From assembly GCF_000808535.1 (NCBI RefSeq), contig NZ_JWLV01000001.1, positions 186,001 through 250,000 on the forward strand: a DNA stretch of 64,000 nucleotides, written 5' to 3'. Under the pieces are notes generated by a model. The model had not been told where the DNA came from and did no database searches. It saw nothing but the letters and a program-made list of their open reading frames with translations. Origin of the DNA: Vibrio sinaloensis. GTDB taxonomy: Bacteria; Pseudomonadota; Gammaproteobacteria; Enterobacterales; Vibrionaceae. Made by a program: the position numbers and the translations under genes. Numbering within the stretch: position 1 is the first letter of the stretch; every line of letters starts with the position of its first letter. Positions 51,994 to 62,070 of the stretch are shown piece by piece.

Positions 51994-52629
51994 TTGTTAT
52001 TGGATGTGTTAATTCAAAGCGTGAATGAGTTTCAAGCAGATTGCATGAAACTGTGTGAAAAGCACTATCCAACCATTCATAATCGCGGAATGAGTGAACA
52101 TCATTTGGGCTTGGCTTTTGCACGCCGCCTGTCTAGAACATTAAAAGAGTTCGGCCACAGTTACGATTACCAGTCCCTCGAAACCGCTGCCTCCACTGAC
52201 TATCCACACCATTATCGGGTCACTTCGGAAGTCGGCACCGTTTGGATTCTTACCTCCCATTTGGTCAGTGCTGGAAACTCATGTAGAAACAAACAGTTTA
52301 AAACCATTGCGCAGTGGCAAGCTGAGTATGGCTATGCCGTTCAGCCGAATGATCTTCTATTGCTGTTGACCGATCATTGGATTACTCGAAGCAAACCTAG
52401 CCGAGAGCTGCTTCACTGGTGGACAGGACAACTGCCCGATGAGATAGACGAATACAAGACCCAAGGTATCAGTCTATTTGAGAGCGAATCACAATTGTCA
52501 CGAACGTTAGAACAACAATTTGCCCTCAGCCCCTACTACGTAAAGTTTACGCATCCGCTTAAACGCTCAAACGATCAACAACTCGTTAGGAAGTACATCC
52601 AACTGTTTTCTGTCATCCAGCTCAGTTAG
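51994..52629 (+). CDS. Conserved hypothetical protein
   Basis: A 211-residue, predicted soluble, mixed alpha-beta protein beginning with TTG (LLLDVLIQSVNEFQADCMKL) behind GGGAGAGTGTTGCC. It has many aromatic and histidine residues (HHLGLAFARRLSRTLKEFGH; LLTDHWITRSKPSRELLHWW) but no motif I can assign. No signal peptide. It is 66 bases upstream of the lipase-like gene in the same direction; a joint transcript is possible. Confidence 0.6.
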   Translation: MLLDVLIQSVNEFQADCMKLCEKHYPTIHNRGMSEHHLGLAFARRLSRTLKEFGHSYDYQSLETAASTDYPHHYRVTSEVGTVWILTSHLVSAGNSCRNKQFKTIAQWQAEYGYAVQPNDLLLLLTDHWITRSKPSRELLHWWTGQLPDEIDEYKTQGISLFESESQLSRTLEQQFALSPYYVKFTHPLKRSNDQQLVRKYIQLFSVIQLS

Positions 52630-52695
52630 CCTGTCACAAATGCGTCACGTAACACTCGCATACTGTTTGCTATGCGCTGACCACTCAAACGCCAT

Positions 52696-53484
52696 GTGAA
52701 GAAACTCAAGCGATACCAATACGAAAAATACGCCGTACTCTGTAACCTAGCCTATTCACGGGTGCTAAAACACACGCGCTACGGCTTTGCACCAAAAGGT
52801 CAGCGTATTGTCTACAATCGATTCGGCCAACCCATGATGCGCGTTTTATGGAAAAACGATCATGATGAAGTCATTGTCGTCATTAAAGGCTCCCACAACC
52901 CGCAAGATTGGTTGCTCAATCTGCATTTGTGGCAACGCAAGGCCCACTGTTTGAAGCTTAACTATCCCGTTCATTCTGGCTACCTGCAACAAATTACCCA
53001 ACCGAGTATCGCTAAACATGGCCACTCTCCCCATCCGCTAAATGTTTACCAAACACTGTCCAACATTTTGCAGCCTCTATTAGAAAACGGAAAGCGCGTT
53101 ACCTTTACTGGGCACTCTTCCGGGGGCGCGATCGCCTGCATTTTGGCTGATGCGTTCGAAAAACAGCGTGCGAAATCGGTTAAGCGTGTGGTCACCTTTG
53201 GTCAGCCAGCATTTGGCGGCTTCATGATGAAAAAGCAGTACTCATTGAGCCACAAGACGTACCGAATTTGTTGTGATCTCGATATCGTGACATTCCTTCC
53301 ACCTCTACCCGGCGTATACCTGCATGTGGGTAAACAATTGTGGCTTTACAATGGTAAGATTTATGAGAACACACCGACGCTGATTCGTTTAGGTCGTTCT
53401 GTTGCATCTTGGGTAATAAGACCGTTCTCTTATCATCTGATGTCAAAGTACATTCGCAACAAAGATTTCTTCGATGAACGCTAG
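52696..53484 (+). CDS. Class 3 lipase-like alpha/beta hydrolase
   Basis: A 262-residue protein with the nucleophile elbow VTFTGHSSGGAIACILADAF (GxSxG) and FGQPAFGG, as in class 3 lipases. The acid DLDIVTFLPPLPG and a His late in the chain (FSYHLMSKY) complete the probable triad. No signal peptide is evident, so it is probably cytoplasmic. The GTG start (MKKLKRYQYEKYAVLCNLAY) lacks a strong ribosome binding site. Substrate unknown. Confidence 0.82.
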   Translation: MKKLKRYQYEKYAVLCNLAYSRVLKHTRYGFAPKGQRIVYNRFGQPMMRVLWKNDHDEVIVVIKGSHNPQDWLLNLHLWQRKAHCLKLNYPVHSGYLQQITQPSIAKHGHSPHPLNVYQTLSNILQPLLENGKRVTFTGHSSGGAIACILADAFEKQRAKSVKRVVTFGQPAFGGFMMKKQYSLSHKTYRICCDLDIVTFLPPLPGVYLHVGKQLWLYNGKIYENTPTLIRLGRSVASWVIRPFSYHLMSKYIRNKDFFDER

Positions 53485-53651
53485 CCGTGGTTGTTTGACT
53501 GTTTAATGTCTTGAAAACTGTTTCCAGTGCGAGGAGCGCTGTAGATAAGGCAACAAACTGAAGAAAGAATTGACAAATTTACGACATTGTCAATATTATG
53601 TCGAACGACACGCATTATGTCATACGCTAAGGGACCGAGGTCTGCTGTTTA

Positions 53652-54446
53652 ATGATTCTCACAAGCAAAAGTCAATTCCAACACTGCTTAGAAACGACCG
53701 CCGAGCACCAGTTTATCGCAAACTATAACGGGCTCACTCTCTCGAGTGTTTATCAGCCAATTTTTGACATCGATGAGTCCATATTCGGCGTCGAAGCCTT
53801 AGTCCGAATCAAAGATGCCAACGGCAATCCTATCCGACCTGACCACTTCTTTTGCTCTGATACCTTTTGCTACGAAGACAAGATCAATGTTGAACGCCTT
53901 AGCCGCGTTATCCATCTTCGCAACTTTGCTCAGTCCGATTTCCGCCATAAGCAGCTATTTCTCAATGTATTGCCTATTGCCGGAGAGAGGCTCGCGACAG
54001 AAGATCTTAAAAACGGTTTGCTCGCGAGCCGAATTCAGCACCTAGGGCTTAAAAACTCTCAAATCGTTATGGAGCTCATCGAACTCGATTGTGAAAATCT
54101 GCGCTATTTGGAAACGGCGATGGAAAAGCTCAACCAAAATGGGTTCAATGTCGCCATTGATGATTTTGGCGTGAATGCCTCTACCGAAGCGCGTGTGCTT
54201 CAAGTAAAACCGCACATATTAAAAATGGATCGATCACTGCTCCTCCAGTATTGCTCTGGTGATCACGCCCCTCTACTCAGTGCCTTACAGCTTGCGAAAC
54301 GTATTGGCGCCCAAACCGTGATTGAAGGTATCGAAACCGCACAGCAACTAAACGCGATGCGTGCACTTAACATTGACCTTTACCAAGGCTTTCACCTAGC
54401 GATGCCAGTCATGTTACCCGCCAAGATTGTTCTACCTTCTAATTAA
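53652..54446 (+). CDS. EAL-domain c-di-GMP phosphodiesterase
   Basis: A 264-residue stand-alone EAL protein. Active-site elements are intact: EALVRI, LFLNVLP (Asn), IVMELIEL (Glu), NVAIDDFGVNAS (DDFG), ILKMDRSLL (Lys) and VIEGIETAQQ (Glu). It should hydrolyse c-di-GMP to pGpG in the cytoplasm. There is no sensor domain beyond ~30 N-terminal residues. Isolated from the GGDEF genes of this window. Confidence 0.9.
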   Translation: MILTSKSQFQHCLETTAEHQFIANYNGLTLSSVYQPIFDIDESIFGVEALVRIKDANGNPIRPDHFFCSDTFCYEDKINVERLSRVIHLRNFAQSDFRHKQLFLNVLPIAGERLATEDLKNGLLASRIQHLGLKNSQIVMELIELDCENLRYLETAMEKLNQNGFNVAIDDFGVNASTEARVLQVKPHILKMDRSLLLQYCSGDHAPLLSALQLAKRIGAQTVIEGIETAQQLNAMRALNIDLYQGFHLAMPVMLPAKIVLPSN

Positions 54447-54551
54447 CGCTCTCTTCTATCGATTTCAGACAGCAAAGCAGCGTATTATTAACATCTAACA
54501 AACAATAACAATACAGTTATTATGTCCACTATTTTTACTTTTATTAATTTA

Positions 54552-54565
54552 TTGTTCTAGATCAT
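54552..54565. promoter_or_regulatory. FNR-like site upstream of dcuC
   Basis: TTGTT-CTAG-ATCAT matches the FNR core TTGAT-N4-ATCAA at 8 of 10 positions, 104 bases before the dcuC start. dcuC is FNR-activated in E. coli; here it is inferred. Confidence 0.45.
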
Positions 54566-54668
54566 GAGCACTAGAAGTTGCACTCGTACTGATTAGCGAA
54601 TTTTTGTACATTGCTGTTCACAGTTTGAAACAGTTTTATACAAATCCAACAATACTAGGGTGATTACT

Positions 54669-56036
54669 ATGCTGGAGCTTCTCATTGGCTTAGCGGTAAC
54701 AGTAGCTGTCGGTTACTTTATCGTTAAAGGCTACAAGCCTGCAGGTGTACTTCTAACTGCCGGTTTAATTCTTCTTATTCTCACAGGTTTACTCGGACAT
54801 ACCGTTCTCCCTGCTAAAATCGCGTCGACCGGCAATATGGTCACGGATTCACTGGAGTATGTGAAATACATGCTTCAATATCGTGGTGGCGGTTTGGGTA
54901 TGCAAATCATGTTGCTTTGTGGTTTCGCATCCTACATGACTCACATCGGCGCAAACAATGTCGTTGTTAAACAGTTTTCCAAGCCGTTGTCAGTCATCAA
55001 ATCACCTTATGTACTGCTTGTTGCCGCTTACATTGTCGCTTGTTTGATGTCTCTTGCGGTCAGTTCAGCGACTGGGCTTGGTGTCTTATTAATGGCAACC
55101 CTATTCCCGATGATGACGGCGATGGGCATTTCGCGCCCTGCGGCTGTTGCTGTGTGCGCGTCTCCAGCGGCTATTATCTTATCTCCTACCTCTGGTGACG
55201 TGGTGATTGCCGCTGAAAAATCAGGGTTAGATTTAGATGTCTTCGCGGTACAAACCGTTCTACCTGTGTCGATCTGCGCGATTATCGTCATGGCTGCTGC
55301 GGCATTCTTCTGGAACAAATACCTAGATAAAAAAGACAACTCGCCAATGGAACGCGTGGATGTGTCAGCAATCGAAGTAAAAGCGCCAGCCTACTACGCG
55401 GTATTACCCTTCTTACCGATTGTTGGCGTATTTCTGTTTAACGGTCGTACGATTGAAGGTTTAAAGCTCGATATTTACACCATAGTCGTGTTGTCGATTT
55501 TCCTCGGTGCCTTGGTAGACTTCGTCACTAAGCGCTTCAAGGGCAAGGAAACGCTCGAAGATTTAGAGTCTTGTTATGAAGGGATGGCCGATGCGTTTAA
55601 AGGCGTTGTCATGCTATTAGTAGCGGCTGGGGTGTTTGCTCAAGGTCTAATGTCGATTGGCGCAATTGATAACTTGCTTCACCTTGCGGAAACGGCTGGC
55701 GCAGGTGGCATTGCACTGATGCTCATCTTGACTGGCTTAACGGTTGCTGCTGCTATTGCAACGGGCTCTGGCAACGCGCCATTCTATGCGTTTGTTGAAC
55801 TTGCGCCTGCGCTAGCCGCTAAGATGGGATTAAACCCAGCGTTTTTGATTATCCCGATGCTTCAAGCCTCTAACCTTGGTCGCACGGTTTCTCCTGTGTC
55901 GGGCGTTGTGGTTGCGACCTCGGGAATGGGTAAAATAAGCCCGTTTGAGGTGGTGAAACGTACTTCTGTCCCAGTACTGTGTGGCTTGATAACCGTGATC
56001 TTTGGCACGCTCGTATTGGTACCTATGGCCGCATAA
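54669..56036 (+). CDS. dcuC: DcuC-family anaerobic C4-dicarboxylate transporter
   Basis: The start is set at ATG 54669 (MLELLIGLAVTVAVGYFIVK) with AGGGTGATTACT upstream. The 455-residue protein has about 12 membrane segments and the DcuC-type motifs GLGVLLMATLFPMMTAMGIS and LQASNLGRTVSPVSGVVVAT. E. coli DcuC exports succinate or exchanges fumarate during anaerobic growth. Location beside narQP and nap fits anaerobic use. A terminator separates it from narP. Confidence 0.9.
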   Translation: MLELLIGLAVTVAVGYFIVKGYKPAGVLLTAGLILLILTGLLGHTVLPAKIASTGNMVTDSLEYVKYMLQYRGGGLGMQIMLLCGFASYMTHIGANNVVVKQFSKPLSVIKSPYVLLVAAYIVACLMSLAVSSATGLGVLLMATLFPMMTAMGISRPAAVAVCASPAAIILSPTSGDVVIAAEKSGLDLDVFAVQTVLPVSICAIIVMAAAAFFWNKYLDKKDNSPMERVDVSAIEVKAPAYYAVLPFLPIVGVFLFNGRTIEGLKLDIYTIVVLSIFLGALVDFVTKRFKGKETLEDLESCYEGMADAFKGVVMLLVAAGVFAQGLMSIGAIDNLLHLAETAGAGGIALMLILTGLTVAAAIATGSGNAPFYAFVELAPALAAKMGLNPAFLIIPMLQASNLGRTVSPVSGVVVATSGMGKISPFEVVKRTSVPVLCGLITVIFGTLVLVPMAA

Positions 56037-56050
56037 TCCCTATTGCAGTA

Positions 56051-56075
56051 AAAAGGGCGCTCGATGCGCCCTTTT
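56051..56075. terminator. Bidirectional terminator between dcuC and narP
   Basis: A ten-base stem AAAAGGGCGC / GCGCCCTTTT with loop TCGAT lies between the convergent stops. Confidence 0.92.
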
Positions 56076-56086
56076 GTGTTTAATGG

Positions 56087-56719
56087 CTATTTTATTTCGC
56101 CATAGCGCTCTAAGTACATAACAGTAGCCGCCGTACGCGACGGTACGCTCAACTTTTTGAGTAAGCTTTTCATATGAACTTTGACCGTAGATTCAGAAAT
56201 GAACAGCGTGTCAGCAATCTGCTTGTTTCGATACCCTTTCGCCACTTCTTTTAAAATTTGCATCTCACGATCCGTTAACTCATCAAAAGCATCGGTGCTA
56301 TTTTCGCGCTCAGCAAGGTACTTGGCGACTTCTTTGCTATACGCTTTGTTACCGCGTAACGATACTTTTAGTAATTCAACTAGTTCATCAGGCTCGGTAT
56401 CTTTTAGCAAATAGCCATCTGCTCCCGCTTTAACAATGGCTTCAATATCCGCAGGGCTATCTGACACCGTTAAAATAACGATGGTAGCGTCACAGCCATC
56501 AGCCCGAAGAGCGTTCAAGGTATCTAAGCCAGACATGCCTTTCATATTCAAATCAAGTAGCACGAGATCGGGTTTACACTCGTGGTTTTTCGCCACGGCA
56601 TCGGCACCATTACTCGCTTCTGCGACGACGTCAAACTCATCCTCAAAGCTAAGTAGTTGATGGATTCCTCGCCTCATGAGTGGATGGTCATCCACAAGTA
56701 ATACTCTACATTCGGTCAA
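56087..56719 (-). CDS. narP: NarP nitrate/nitrite response regulator
   Basis: A 210-residue NarL/FixJ-type regulator: receiver domain with RVLLVDDHPLMRRGIHQLLS, phosphoacceptor Asp in LVLLDLNMKGMSG, and a C-terminal LuxR-type HTH (LTDREMQILKEVAKGYRNKQ followed by IADTLFISESTVKVHMKSLL). Adjacent narQ and the nap operon identify it as NarP. Its start overlaps the narQ stop region by 14 bases, so the two are translationally coupled. It should act on the nap promoter region. Confidence 0.93.
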   Translation of the reverse strand: MTECRVLLVDDHPLMRRGIHQLLSFEDEFDVVAEASNGADAVAKNHECKPDLVLLDLNMKGMSGLDTLNALRADGCDATIVILTVSDSPADIEAIVKAGADGYLLKDTEPDELVELLKVSLRGNKAYSKEVAKYLAERENSTDAFDELTDREMQILKEVAKGYRNKQIADTLFISESTVKVHMKSLLKKLSVPSRTAATVMYLERYGEIK

Positions 56720-58472
56720 TGTTTGGTTCCTTAGTTTTCGGATATTCTAACAATACTTCACAGCCTTGATTGGCTTGACTCGTTACCGCGAGCGTTCCAC
56801 AAAGGCGAGACGCTCGCTCGTGCATAATACTCATGCCATAGTGATTCAACTTCTCAACCGATTGATCGAACCCTTGTCCATCGTCAAGGATGGATACGAC
56901 AACTTTAGTCTCTGTCTCATGGCACTGAATAGTAATATTTTTCGCATTTGCGTGTTTGATTGCGTTGATGGTGGCTTCCCTGATCAACTGCAACAAATGA
57001 ACCTGTTGATTGGCATCGAGCTCAATGGACGATAATTCATTGCTCAACTTAATCTCGGCGTTAGTTTGCTCCGCCAGTTGCTCTGTCATTTCCGTTAATG
57101 CGTGGCCAAAACTGCCTTCTTTGATTGTCAGCCTAAAGGTGGTGAGCAACTCCCGTAACTGAGTATAAGCCGCAGATAGACCAGTATCGAGCTCAGCGAG
57201 GATTGGCGTTGTTTTTTCCAATTGAGGTGACTCTGGCAGTTTTGCCATGCTCCGTTTAAGCAATGATACTTGAATCTTTAGATAGGAAAGAGATTGAGCA
57301 AGCGAGTCATGCAGCTCTCTTGCGATCGTGGCACGCTCTTCCATCAACAACAGCTGTTCAGCTTGACGTTGAGCCTGATTATAATAGACGGCACGCGACA
57401 GTATCTGAACGAAGTTATCAATCAACGCTTGATCTGGGCACGGCAGCGCGACCTTCCAATACAAGGTCCCGAGCTCAACGCCATCTAATGATAACGCCTT
57501 GCTCTGACAAGAATTCTCACAGCCACTGCACGCTTCGCCTTGCGTTAACACAAGCGGTCGCTCACCCTCAGCAGTAATTTCGAGTTTCACAGCACTGATC
57601 CCTTCGAGACTGACAATATGAGCTAGAATCGCTTCGAAATTGTCCTGACCAATACGCGATGCGGTGAGTTCTTGGGAAGATTTGTACAGTACTTTGAGCG
57701 AGTCGTTGGCGTGTTGCAATTTTTGGGTCTTTTCATTGACCGCTTTTTCAAGTCCGCGATAGAGCTTGCCAAGATCCGCTGCCATCGTATTGAACGTGCG
57801 CGTTAAGATTCCCATTTCGTTATCGCTAGAGACATTCAGTTCTACATCGAATGATCGTGATTTAATTTGCTCACTGGCACGCACCAGTGCATTTAACGGA
57901 CGAACAATCTGCTTGCGAATGTAATGAACGACAAACAGACTAACGATCAGAATGCCACCCAGCCCTAACCCGCCGACCCAAGCAAGTTTGATCAATTTCT
58001 GTTCAGAAAAATTCTGCAACTTAAAGACGAACGCATCGATCTGGTTAACGAAGCCTTCCACCAACACCAGGTAGCGCTCTCGATCTTGGCTTTTTAGTAC
58101 CTGCTTAAGCTCATGCCAACGCATGATTAAGCTGTAGTAATCATGGGTGATGTCACTTGGCACGGTCCAACCTTGCAGCGCCTTCATTGAGGGCGAATAG
58201 ATAGAGCGTTCAAACATCTGAATATGGGAAGGATAATCAACAGACTGGGTTTGAATATCATGGGCTAAACGATAGCTCTGCATACGCATCGAGCCTGCCA
58301 CGTTGACGGCTTCTGCGTCATTGAGACTTGAGGCTAAGGTAATGATCGCAAAACTCGTCGTCGCAACAGACAAAGCCAAGATCAGTCCCATCGCCTTGGC
58401 AACGGTTCTCGTCACCGAGTTTTTCACACTTTTAAACACTCTTTCACCGTTTGGAAGGCTTTGAACAATCAC
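56706..58472 (-). CDS. narQ: NarQ nitrate/nitrite sensor kinase
   Basis: A 588-residue membrane kinase: first transmembrane helix near residues 27-47, a periplasmic P-box ASSLNDAEAVNVAGSMRMQS (ligand-binding), second helix, HAMP domain (VRASEQIKSRSFDVELNVSS), a cysteine cluster CSGCENSCQSK typical of NarX/NarQ, then HisKA_3 with phosphoacceptor His in ARELHDSLAQSLSYL and an ATPase domain ILDDGQGFDQ. The GTG start at 58472 follows GGGAAGAATTT. It phosphorylates NarP and is divergent from napF. Confidence 0.93.
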   Translation of the reverse strand: MIVQSLPNGERVFKSVKNSVTRTVAKAMGLILALSVATTSFAIITLASSLNDAEAVNVAGSMRMQSYRLAHDIQTQSVDYPSHIQMFERSIYSPSMKALQGWTVPSDITHDYYSLIMRWHELKQVLKSQDRERYLVLVEGFVNQIDAFVFKLQNFSEQKLIKLAWVGGLGLGGILIVSLFVVHYIRKQIVRPLNALVRASEQIKSRSFDVELNVSSDNEMGILTRTFNTMAADLGKLYRGLEKAVNEKTQKLQHANDSLKVLYKSSQELTASRIGQDNFEAILAHIVSLEGISAVKLEITAEGERPLVLTQGEACSGCENSCQSKALSLDGVELGTLYWKVALPCPDQALIDNFVQILSRAVYYNQAQRQAEQLLLMEERATIARELHDSLAQSLSYLKIQVSLLKRSMAKLPESPQLEKTTPILAELDTGLSAAYTQLRELLTTFRLTIKEGSFGHALTEMTEQLAEQTNAEIKLSNELSSIELDANQQVHLLQLIREATINAIKHANAKNITIQCHETETKVVVSILDDGQGFDQSVEKLNHYGMSIMHERASRLCGTLAVTSQANQGCEVLLEYPKTKEPNIDRM

Positions 58473-58531
58473 AAATTCTTCCCATATCTTAACTCACACG
58501 CCCAATATGTGATCAAACCTGCTGGAATTTA

Positions 58532-58545
58532 TTGATCTGAAACAA
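58532..58545. promoter_or_regulatory. FNR site in narQ-napF control region
   Basis: TTGAT-CTGA-AACAA matches the FNR core at 9 of 10 positions. It precedes the NarP-like site by 29 bases centre to centre, the same order as FNR and NarP in E. coli napF but wider spaced. Confidence 0.6.
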
Positions 58546-58559
58546 GAACCCATAGCGAT

Positions 58560-58575
58560 TAACCCCTAAGGGGTA
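58560..58575. promoter_or_regulatory. NarP-like 7-2-7 site upstream of napF
   Basis: TAACCCC-TA-AGGGGTA: the right heptamer fits the NarL/NarP consensus fully and the left at 5 of 7. Visually the sequence is an odd-centred palindrome ACCCCT-A-AGGGGT, so true spacing is uncertain. A TATATG -10-like hexamer follows at 58605-58610. Confidence 0.55.
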
Positions 58576-58701
58576 TTTATACAAATATGTCAAAACCTAC
58601 AATTTATATGTCGGTAAATGACAGCTTATTAACAAACTTCTGAACTATGCTTATCCCATAACAACTGGGCTTATTTCAGAACATACTGGTCGGGAGCATG
58701 C

Positions 58702-59178
58702 GTGGTCGATTTAGCAAAACGTCGTTTTTTCTCTAGAACTAAAGTTGACGATTCAATAATTCGTTTACCTTGGATCAAGGAAAGCGTCCGTTTTACCGAT
58801 TTGTGCACCCGATGCGGCAAGTGTGAACAGGCGTGTGAAACAAGCATCATTCGAAAAGGCGATGGCGGGTTCCCTACCGTCGACTTTTCAATCGATGAAT
58901 GCACATTTTGCTATCAATGCGCAGAAGTCTGCCCTGAACCGATTTTTCTGTCCAAAGAAGATAGACCGTGGAATGCAAACGCGACCATCAATGAAAGTTG
59001 TTTGGCGCACCAAAATGTCGAATGCCGAAGCTGTGGAGATATGTGCGAGTCCATGGCCATTAAATTCAAACTCGAAATTGGCAAAGTCGCACAACCGAAC
59101 ATCGAGCTTGATGATTGTACAGGCTGCGGAGCATGTGTCTCTGTTTGCCCAACATCATCAATCATTGTGAGCAATTAG
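58702..59178 (+). CDS. napF: NapF iron-sulfur protein
   Basis: A 158-residue cytoplasmic ferredoxin-like protein with several CxxCxxCxxxC clusters (CTRCGKCEQACE, CTFCYQCAEVCPEP, CRSCGDMCE with an upstream Cys, CTGCGACVSVCPTS). The GTG start at 58702 is fixed by GGGAGCATGC upstream; an overlapping ATG at 58698 is out of frame. In E. coli NapF helps mature NapA. It is the first gene of napFDABC. Confidence 0.93.
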   Translation: MVDLAKRRFFSRTKVDDSIIRLPWIKESVRFTDLCTRCGKCEQACETSIIRKGDGGFPTVDFSIDECTFCYQCAEVCPEPIFLSKEDRPWNANATINESCLAHQNVECRSCGDMCESMAIKFKLEIGKVAQPNIELDDCTGCGACVSVCPTSSIIVSN

Positions 59179-59198
59179 AACAACAACGGAAACATTGT

Positions 59199-59513
59199 AT
59201 GTCACTTAACGAAGTGCACATTTCTAGCCTAGTCGTACACTGCGCGCCAGAACACCTTAGCCAGGTGAAGTCACAAATAGAGCAAAACGACAACGCAGAG
59301 ATTTATGGTGATAGCCCTGAAGGGAAAATCGTGGTGGTTTTGGAGACCGAAAATCAAGGCTTCATCACCGATACCATTGAGACCATAAACAACCTACCTA
59401 ACGTATTGAGCACCGCCCTCGTCTACCACCAGATCGAAACTGGGTTAGAAGACGAAGACACGGACAATAACAACACTGGAACCAACTATTCCCAAATCGA
59501 GGGTGAAGTATGA
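59199..59513 (+). CDS. napD: NapD chaperone for NapA maturation
   Basis: The start is set at ATG 59199 ([20 protein letters not shown]), as in other NapD proteins; the longer frame reads through napF. A 104-residue ferredoxin-fold protein with the [15 protein letters not shown] strand region. NapD binds the Tat signal of NapA and delays export until the cofactor is inserted. Its TGA overlaps the napA ATG (ATGA). Confidence 0.92.
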   Translation: MSLNEVHISSLVVHCAPEHLSQVKSQIEQNDNAEIYGDSPEGKIVVVLETENQGFITDTIETINNLPNVLSTALVYHQIETGLEDEDTDNNNTGTNYSQIEGEV

Positions 59514-61999
59514 AGATGACAAGACGCGCGTTTGTGAAAGCAAACGCAGCAGCATCAGCCGCCGCTGTCGCAGGTATCACTCTACCAGCATCAGCGACCA
59601 ATCTGATCGCAAGCAAAGACCAAACAAAAATTACGTGGGACAAAGCACCTTGTCGCTTCTGTGGTACAGGCTGTTCAGTTCTTGTTGGCACTCAAAACGG
59701 TAAAGTGGTCGCGACACAAGGTGACCCTGAAGCGCCAGTAAACAAGGGTCTTAACTGTATTAAGGGTTACTTCCTTTCAAAAATCATGTACGGGCAAGAC
59801 CGTTTGACTCAGCCCCTTCTTCGTATGAAAGATGGCAAGTACGACAAAGAAGGTGAATTCACGCCGGTTTCTTGGGATGTCGCTTTTGACACTATGGCCG
59901 AGAAATGGAAAGAAGCGCTGAAAAAGCAAGGTCCTTCCGGTGTAGGCATGTTTGGCTCTGGCCAATGGACAGTCATGGAAGGTTACGCAGTCGCTAAAAT
60001 GATGAAAGCGGGTTTCCGCTCTAACAACATTGATCCGAACGCGCGTCACTGTATGGCATCTGCGGTAGGTGCTTTCATGCGTTCGTTTGGTATCGATGAG
60101 CCGATGGGTTGTTATGATGACTTCGAAGCTGCCGATTCTTTCGTGCTTTGGGGTTCAAACATGGCAGAAATGCACCCTGTTTTGTGGACACGTATTACAG
60201 ATCGCCGCCTCAGCCATCCACACGTTAAAGTCAATGTTCTATCGACTTACTACCACCGCTCTTTTGAATTGGCAGACGAAGGCTACATTTTCAAGCCACA
60301 AACAGACTTGGTCATTGCTAACTACATTGCCAATTACATCATTGAAAAAGATGCCGTTAACTGGGATTTCGTTAATAAGCATACCAACTTCAAGCAAACT
60401 GCAACGGACATCGGCTACGGCTTGCGTGACGATGATCCTCTACAAAAAGCGGCAGCAAATCCTAACTCAGGTAAGCTTTCTTCAATCACTTTTGAAGAGT
60501 ACAAAAAATCCGTGGCGCCATATACGCTCGAAAAATCAGCTGAGATGTCAGGCGTATCAGAAGAAAAACTACTTGAGCTCGCGAAGCAGTATGCCGATCC
60601 AAACACCAAGGTGATGTCACTTTGGACTATGGGTACCAACCAGCATACTCGCGGCGTTTGGGTGAACAGCTTGATTTATAACCTGCACCTGTTGACGGGC
60701 AAGATTTCTACTCCAGGTAACAGTCCATTCTCGTTAACAGGACAGCCATCGGCATGTGGTACCGCTCGTGAGGTAGGCACCTTTGCGCACCGTCTACCTG
60801 CCGATATGGTCGTCGCGAACCCTAAACACCGTAAAGTAGCAGAAAAGATCTGGAATATCCCTGATGGTGTTATTCCGCCAAAACCGGGCTACCACGCAGT
60901 CCTTCAAGACCGCATGCTTAAAGACGGCAAGCTAAACGCATACTGGGTAATGTGTAACAACAACATGCAAGCGGGTCCAAATATTAATGGTGAGCGTTTG
61001 CCTGGTTACCGCAATCCAGAAAACTTTATCGTTTGTTCTGACCCATATCCAACAGCGACCGCACAAGCTGCCGACCTTGTTCTTCCAACAGCCATGTGGA
61101 TCGAAAAAGAAGGTGCCTACGGTAATGCTGAGCGCCGTACTCAAGCATGGTATCAACAAGTGAGTACTGTCGGTGAGGCGAAATCTGACTTGTGGCAAGT
61201 GATGGAATTCTCGAAGCGCTTCAAAATGGAAGAAGTTTGGACAGAAGAACAACTAGCGGCAGCGCCTCAATACCGTGGTAAAACCATGTATGACATGCTG
61301 TTTGCTAACGGCGTGGTCAATAAGTTCCCTATCGAGGAATCTCGCGAGCTAAACGACGACGCTCATCACTTCGGTTACTACGTGCAAAAAGGTCTATTTG
61401 AAGAGTACGCAACGTTCGGACGAGGTAAAGCTCATGACTTAGCGCCTTACGACGTATATCACCAAGTTCGTGGCCTTCGTTGGCCAGTGGTTGATGGTAA
61501 GGAAACGCTTTGGCGCTACAAAGAAGGCTCAGATCCGTATGCGAAACCAGGCAGCGGTTGGGACTTCTACGGTAAACCCGATGGTAAAGCGTTTATTATC
61601 TCTGCACCATACGAAGCGCCACCAGAATCGCCGGATTCTGAGTACGATATGTGGCTATGTACTGGTCGTGTTCTTGAACACTGGCACACTGGCACCATGA
61701 CTCGCCGCGTACCTGAGCTATACAAAGCAGTACCAGATGCAGTGTGTTACATGCACCCAGCTGATGCGAAAAAACGTGGCGTTCGCCGTGGTGAAGAAGT
61801 ACTGATTGCAAACAAACGTGGTGAAGTTCGTGTTCGCGTTGAAACACGTGGTCGTAACCGTCCACCTGAAGGCTTGGTATTCGTACCATTCTTTGATGCT
61901 CGCATCTTGATCAACAAACTGATCCTAGACGCTACTGACCCGCTGTCTAAACAGACAGACTTTAAGAAGTGTCCAGTTAAGATCACCAAGATCGCTTAA
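59510..61999 (+). CDS. napA: NapA periplasmic nitrate reductase catalytic subunit
   Basis: An 829-residue molybdoenzyme. The N-terminal Tat signal has [19 protein letters not shown]. The [4Fe-4S] motif [13 protein letters not shown] plus a distal Cys in [12 protein letters not shown] and the molybdenum ligand Cys in [10 protein letters not shown] are present, along with the NapA end [16 protein letters not shown]. It reduces nitrate to nitrite in the periplasm using bis-MGD and electrons from NapBC. Molybdate supply comes from ModABC. It overlaps napD by 4 bases and is followed by a hairpin. Confidence 0.97.
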   Translation: MKMTRRAFVKANAAASAAAVAGITLPASATNLIASKDQTKITWDKAPCRFCGTGCSVLVGTQNGKVVATQGDPEAPVNKGLNCIKGYFLSKIMYGQDRLTQPLLRMKDGKYDKEGEFTPVSWDVAFDTMAEKWKEALKKQGPSGVGMFGSGQWTVMEGYAVAKMMKAGFRSNNIDPNARHCMASAVGAFMRSFGIDEPMGCYDDFEAADSFVLWGSNMAEMHPVLWTRITDRRLSHPHVKVNVLSTYYHRSFELADEGYIFKPQTDLVIANYIANYIIEKDAVNWDFVNKHTNFKQTATDIGYGLRDDDPLQKAAANPNSGKLSSITFEEYKKSVAPYTLEKSAEMSGVSEEKLLELAKQYADPNTKVMSLWTMGTNQHTRGVWVNSLIYNLHLLTGKISTPGNSPFSLTGQPSACGTAREVGTFAHRLPADMVVANPKHRKVAEKIWNIPDGVIPPKPGYHAVLQDRMLKDGKLNAYWVMCNNNMQAGPNINGERLPGYRNPENFIVCSDPYPTATAQAADLVLPTAMWIEKEGAYGNAERRTQAWYQQVSTVGEAKSDLWQVMEFSKRFKMEEVWTEEQLAAAPQYRGKTMYDMLFANGVVNKFPIEESRELNDDAHHFGYYVQKGLFEEYATFGRGKAHDLAPYDVYHQVRGLRWPVVDGKETLWRYKEGSDPYAKPGSGWDFYGKPDGKAFIISAPYEAPPESPDSEYDMWLCTGRVLEHWHTGTMTRRVPELYKAVPDAVCYMHPADAKKRGVRRGEEVLIANKRGEVRVRVETRGRNRPPEGLVFVPFFDARILINKLILDATDPLSKQTDFKKCPVKITKIA

Positions 62000-62010
62000 T
62001 TATCAGAGCT

Positions 62011-62034
62011 TGGCTGCCTAACTATTGGCAGCCA
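62011..62034 (+). other. Intercistronic stem-loop between napA and napB
   Basis: A perfect eight-base stem TGGCTGCC / GGCAGCCA with an eight-base loop and no T tract. It could protect the napFDA transcript end or tune napB expression; it does not look like a full terminator. Confidence 0.6.
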
Positions 62035-62070
62035 CATCTAAGAATTTAGCCATTAGGCGGAGATAAAATA

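Noticed and set aside
58698..58734. ATG at 58698 as napF start
   Set aside because: It is out of frame with NapF and stops after a few codons; the GTG at 58702 gives the correct protein.
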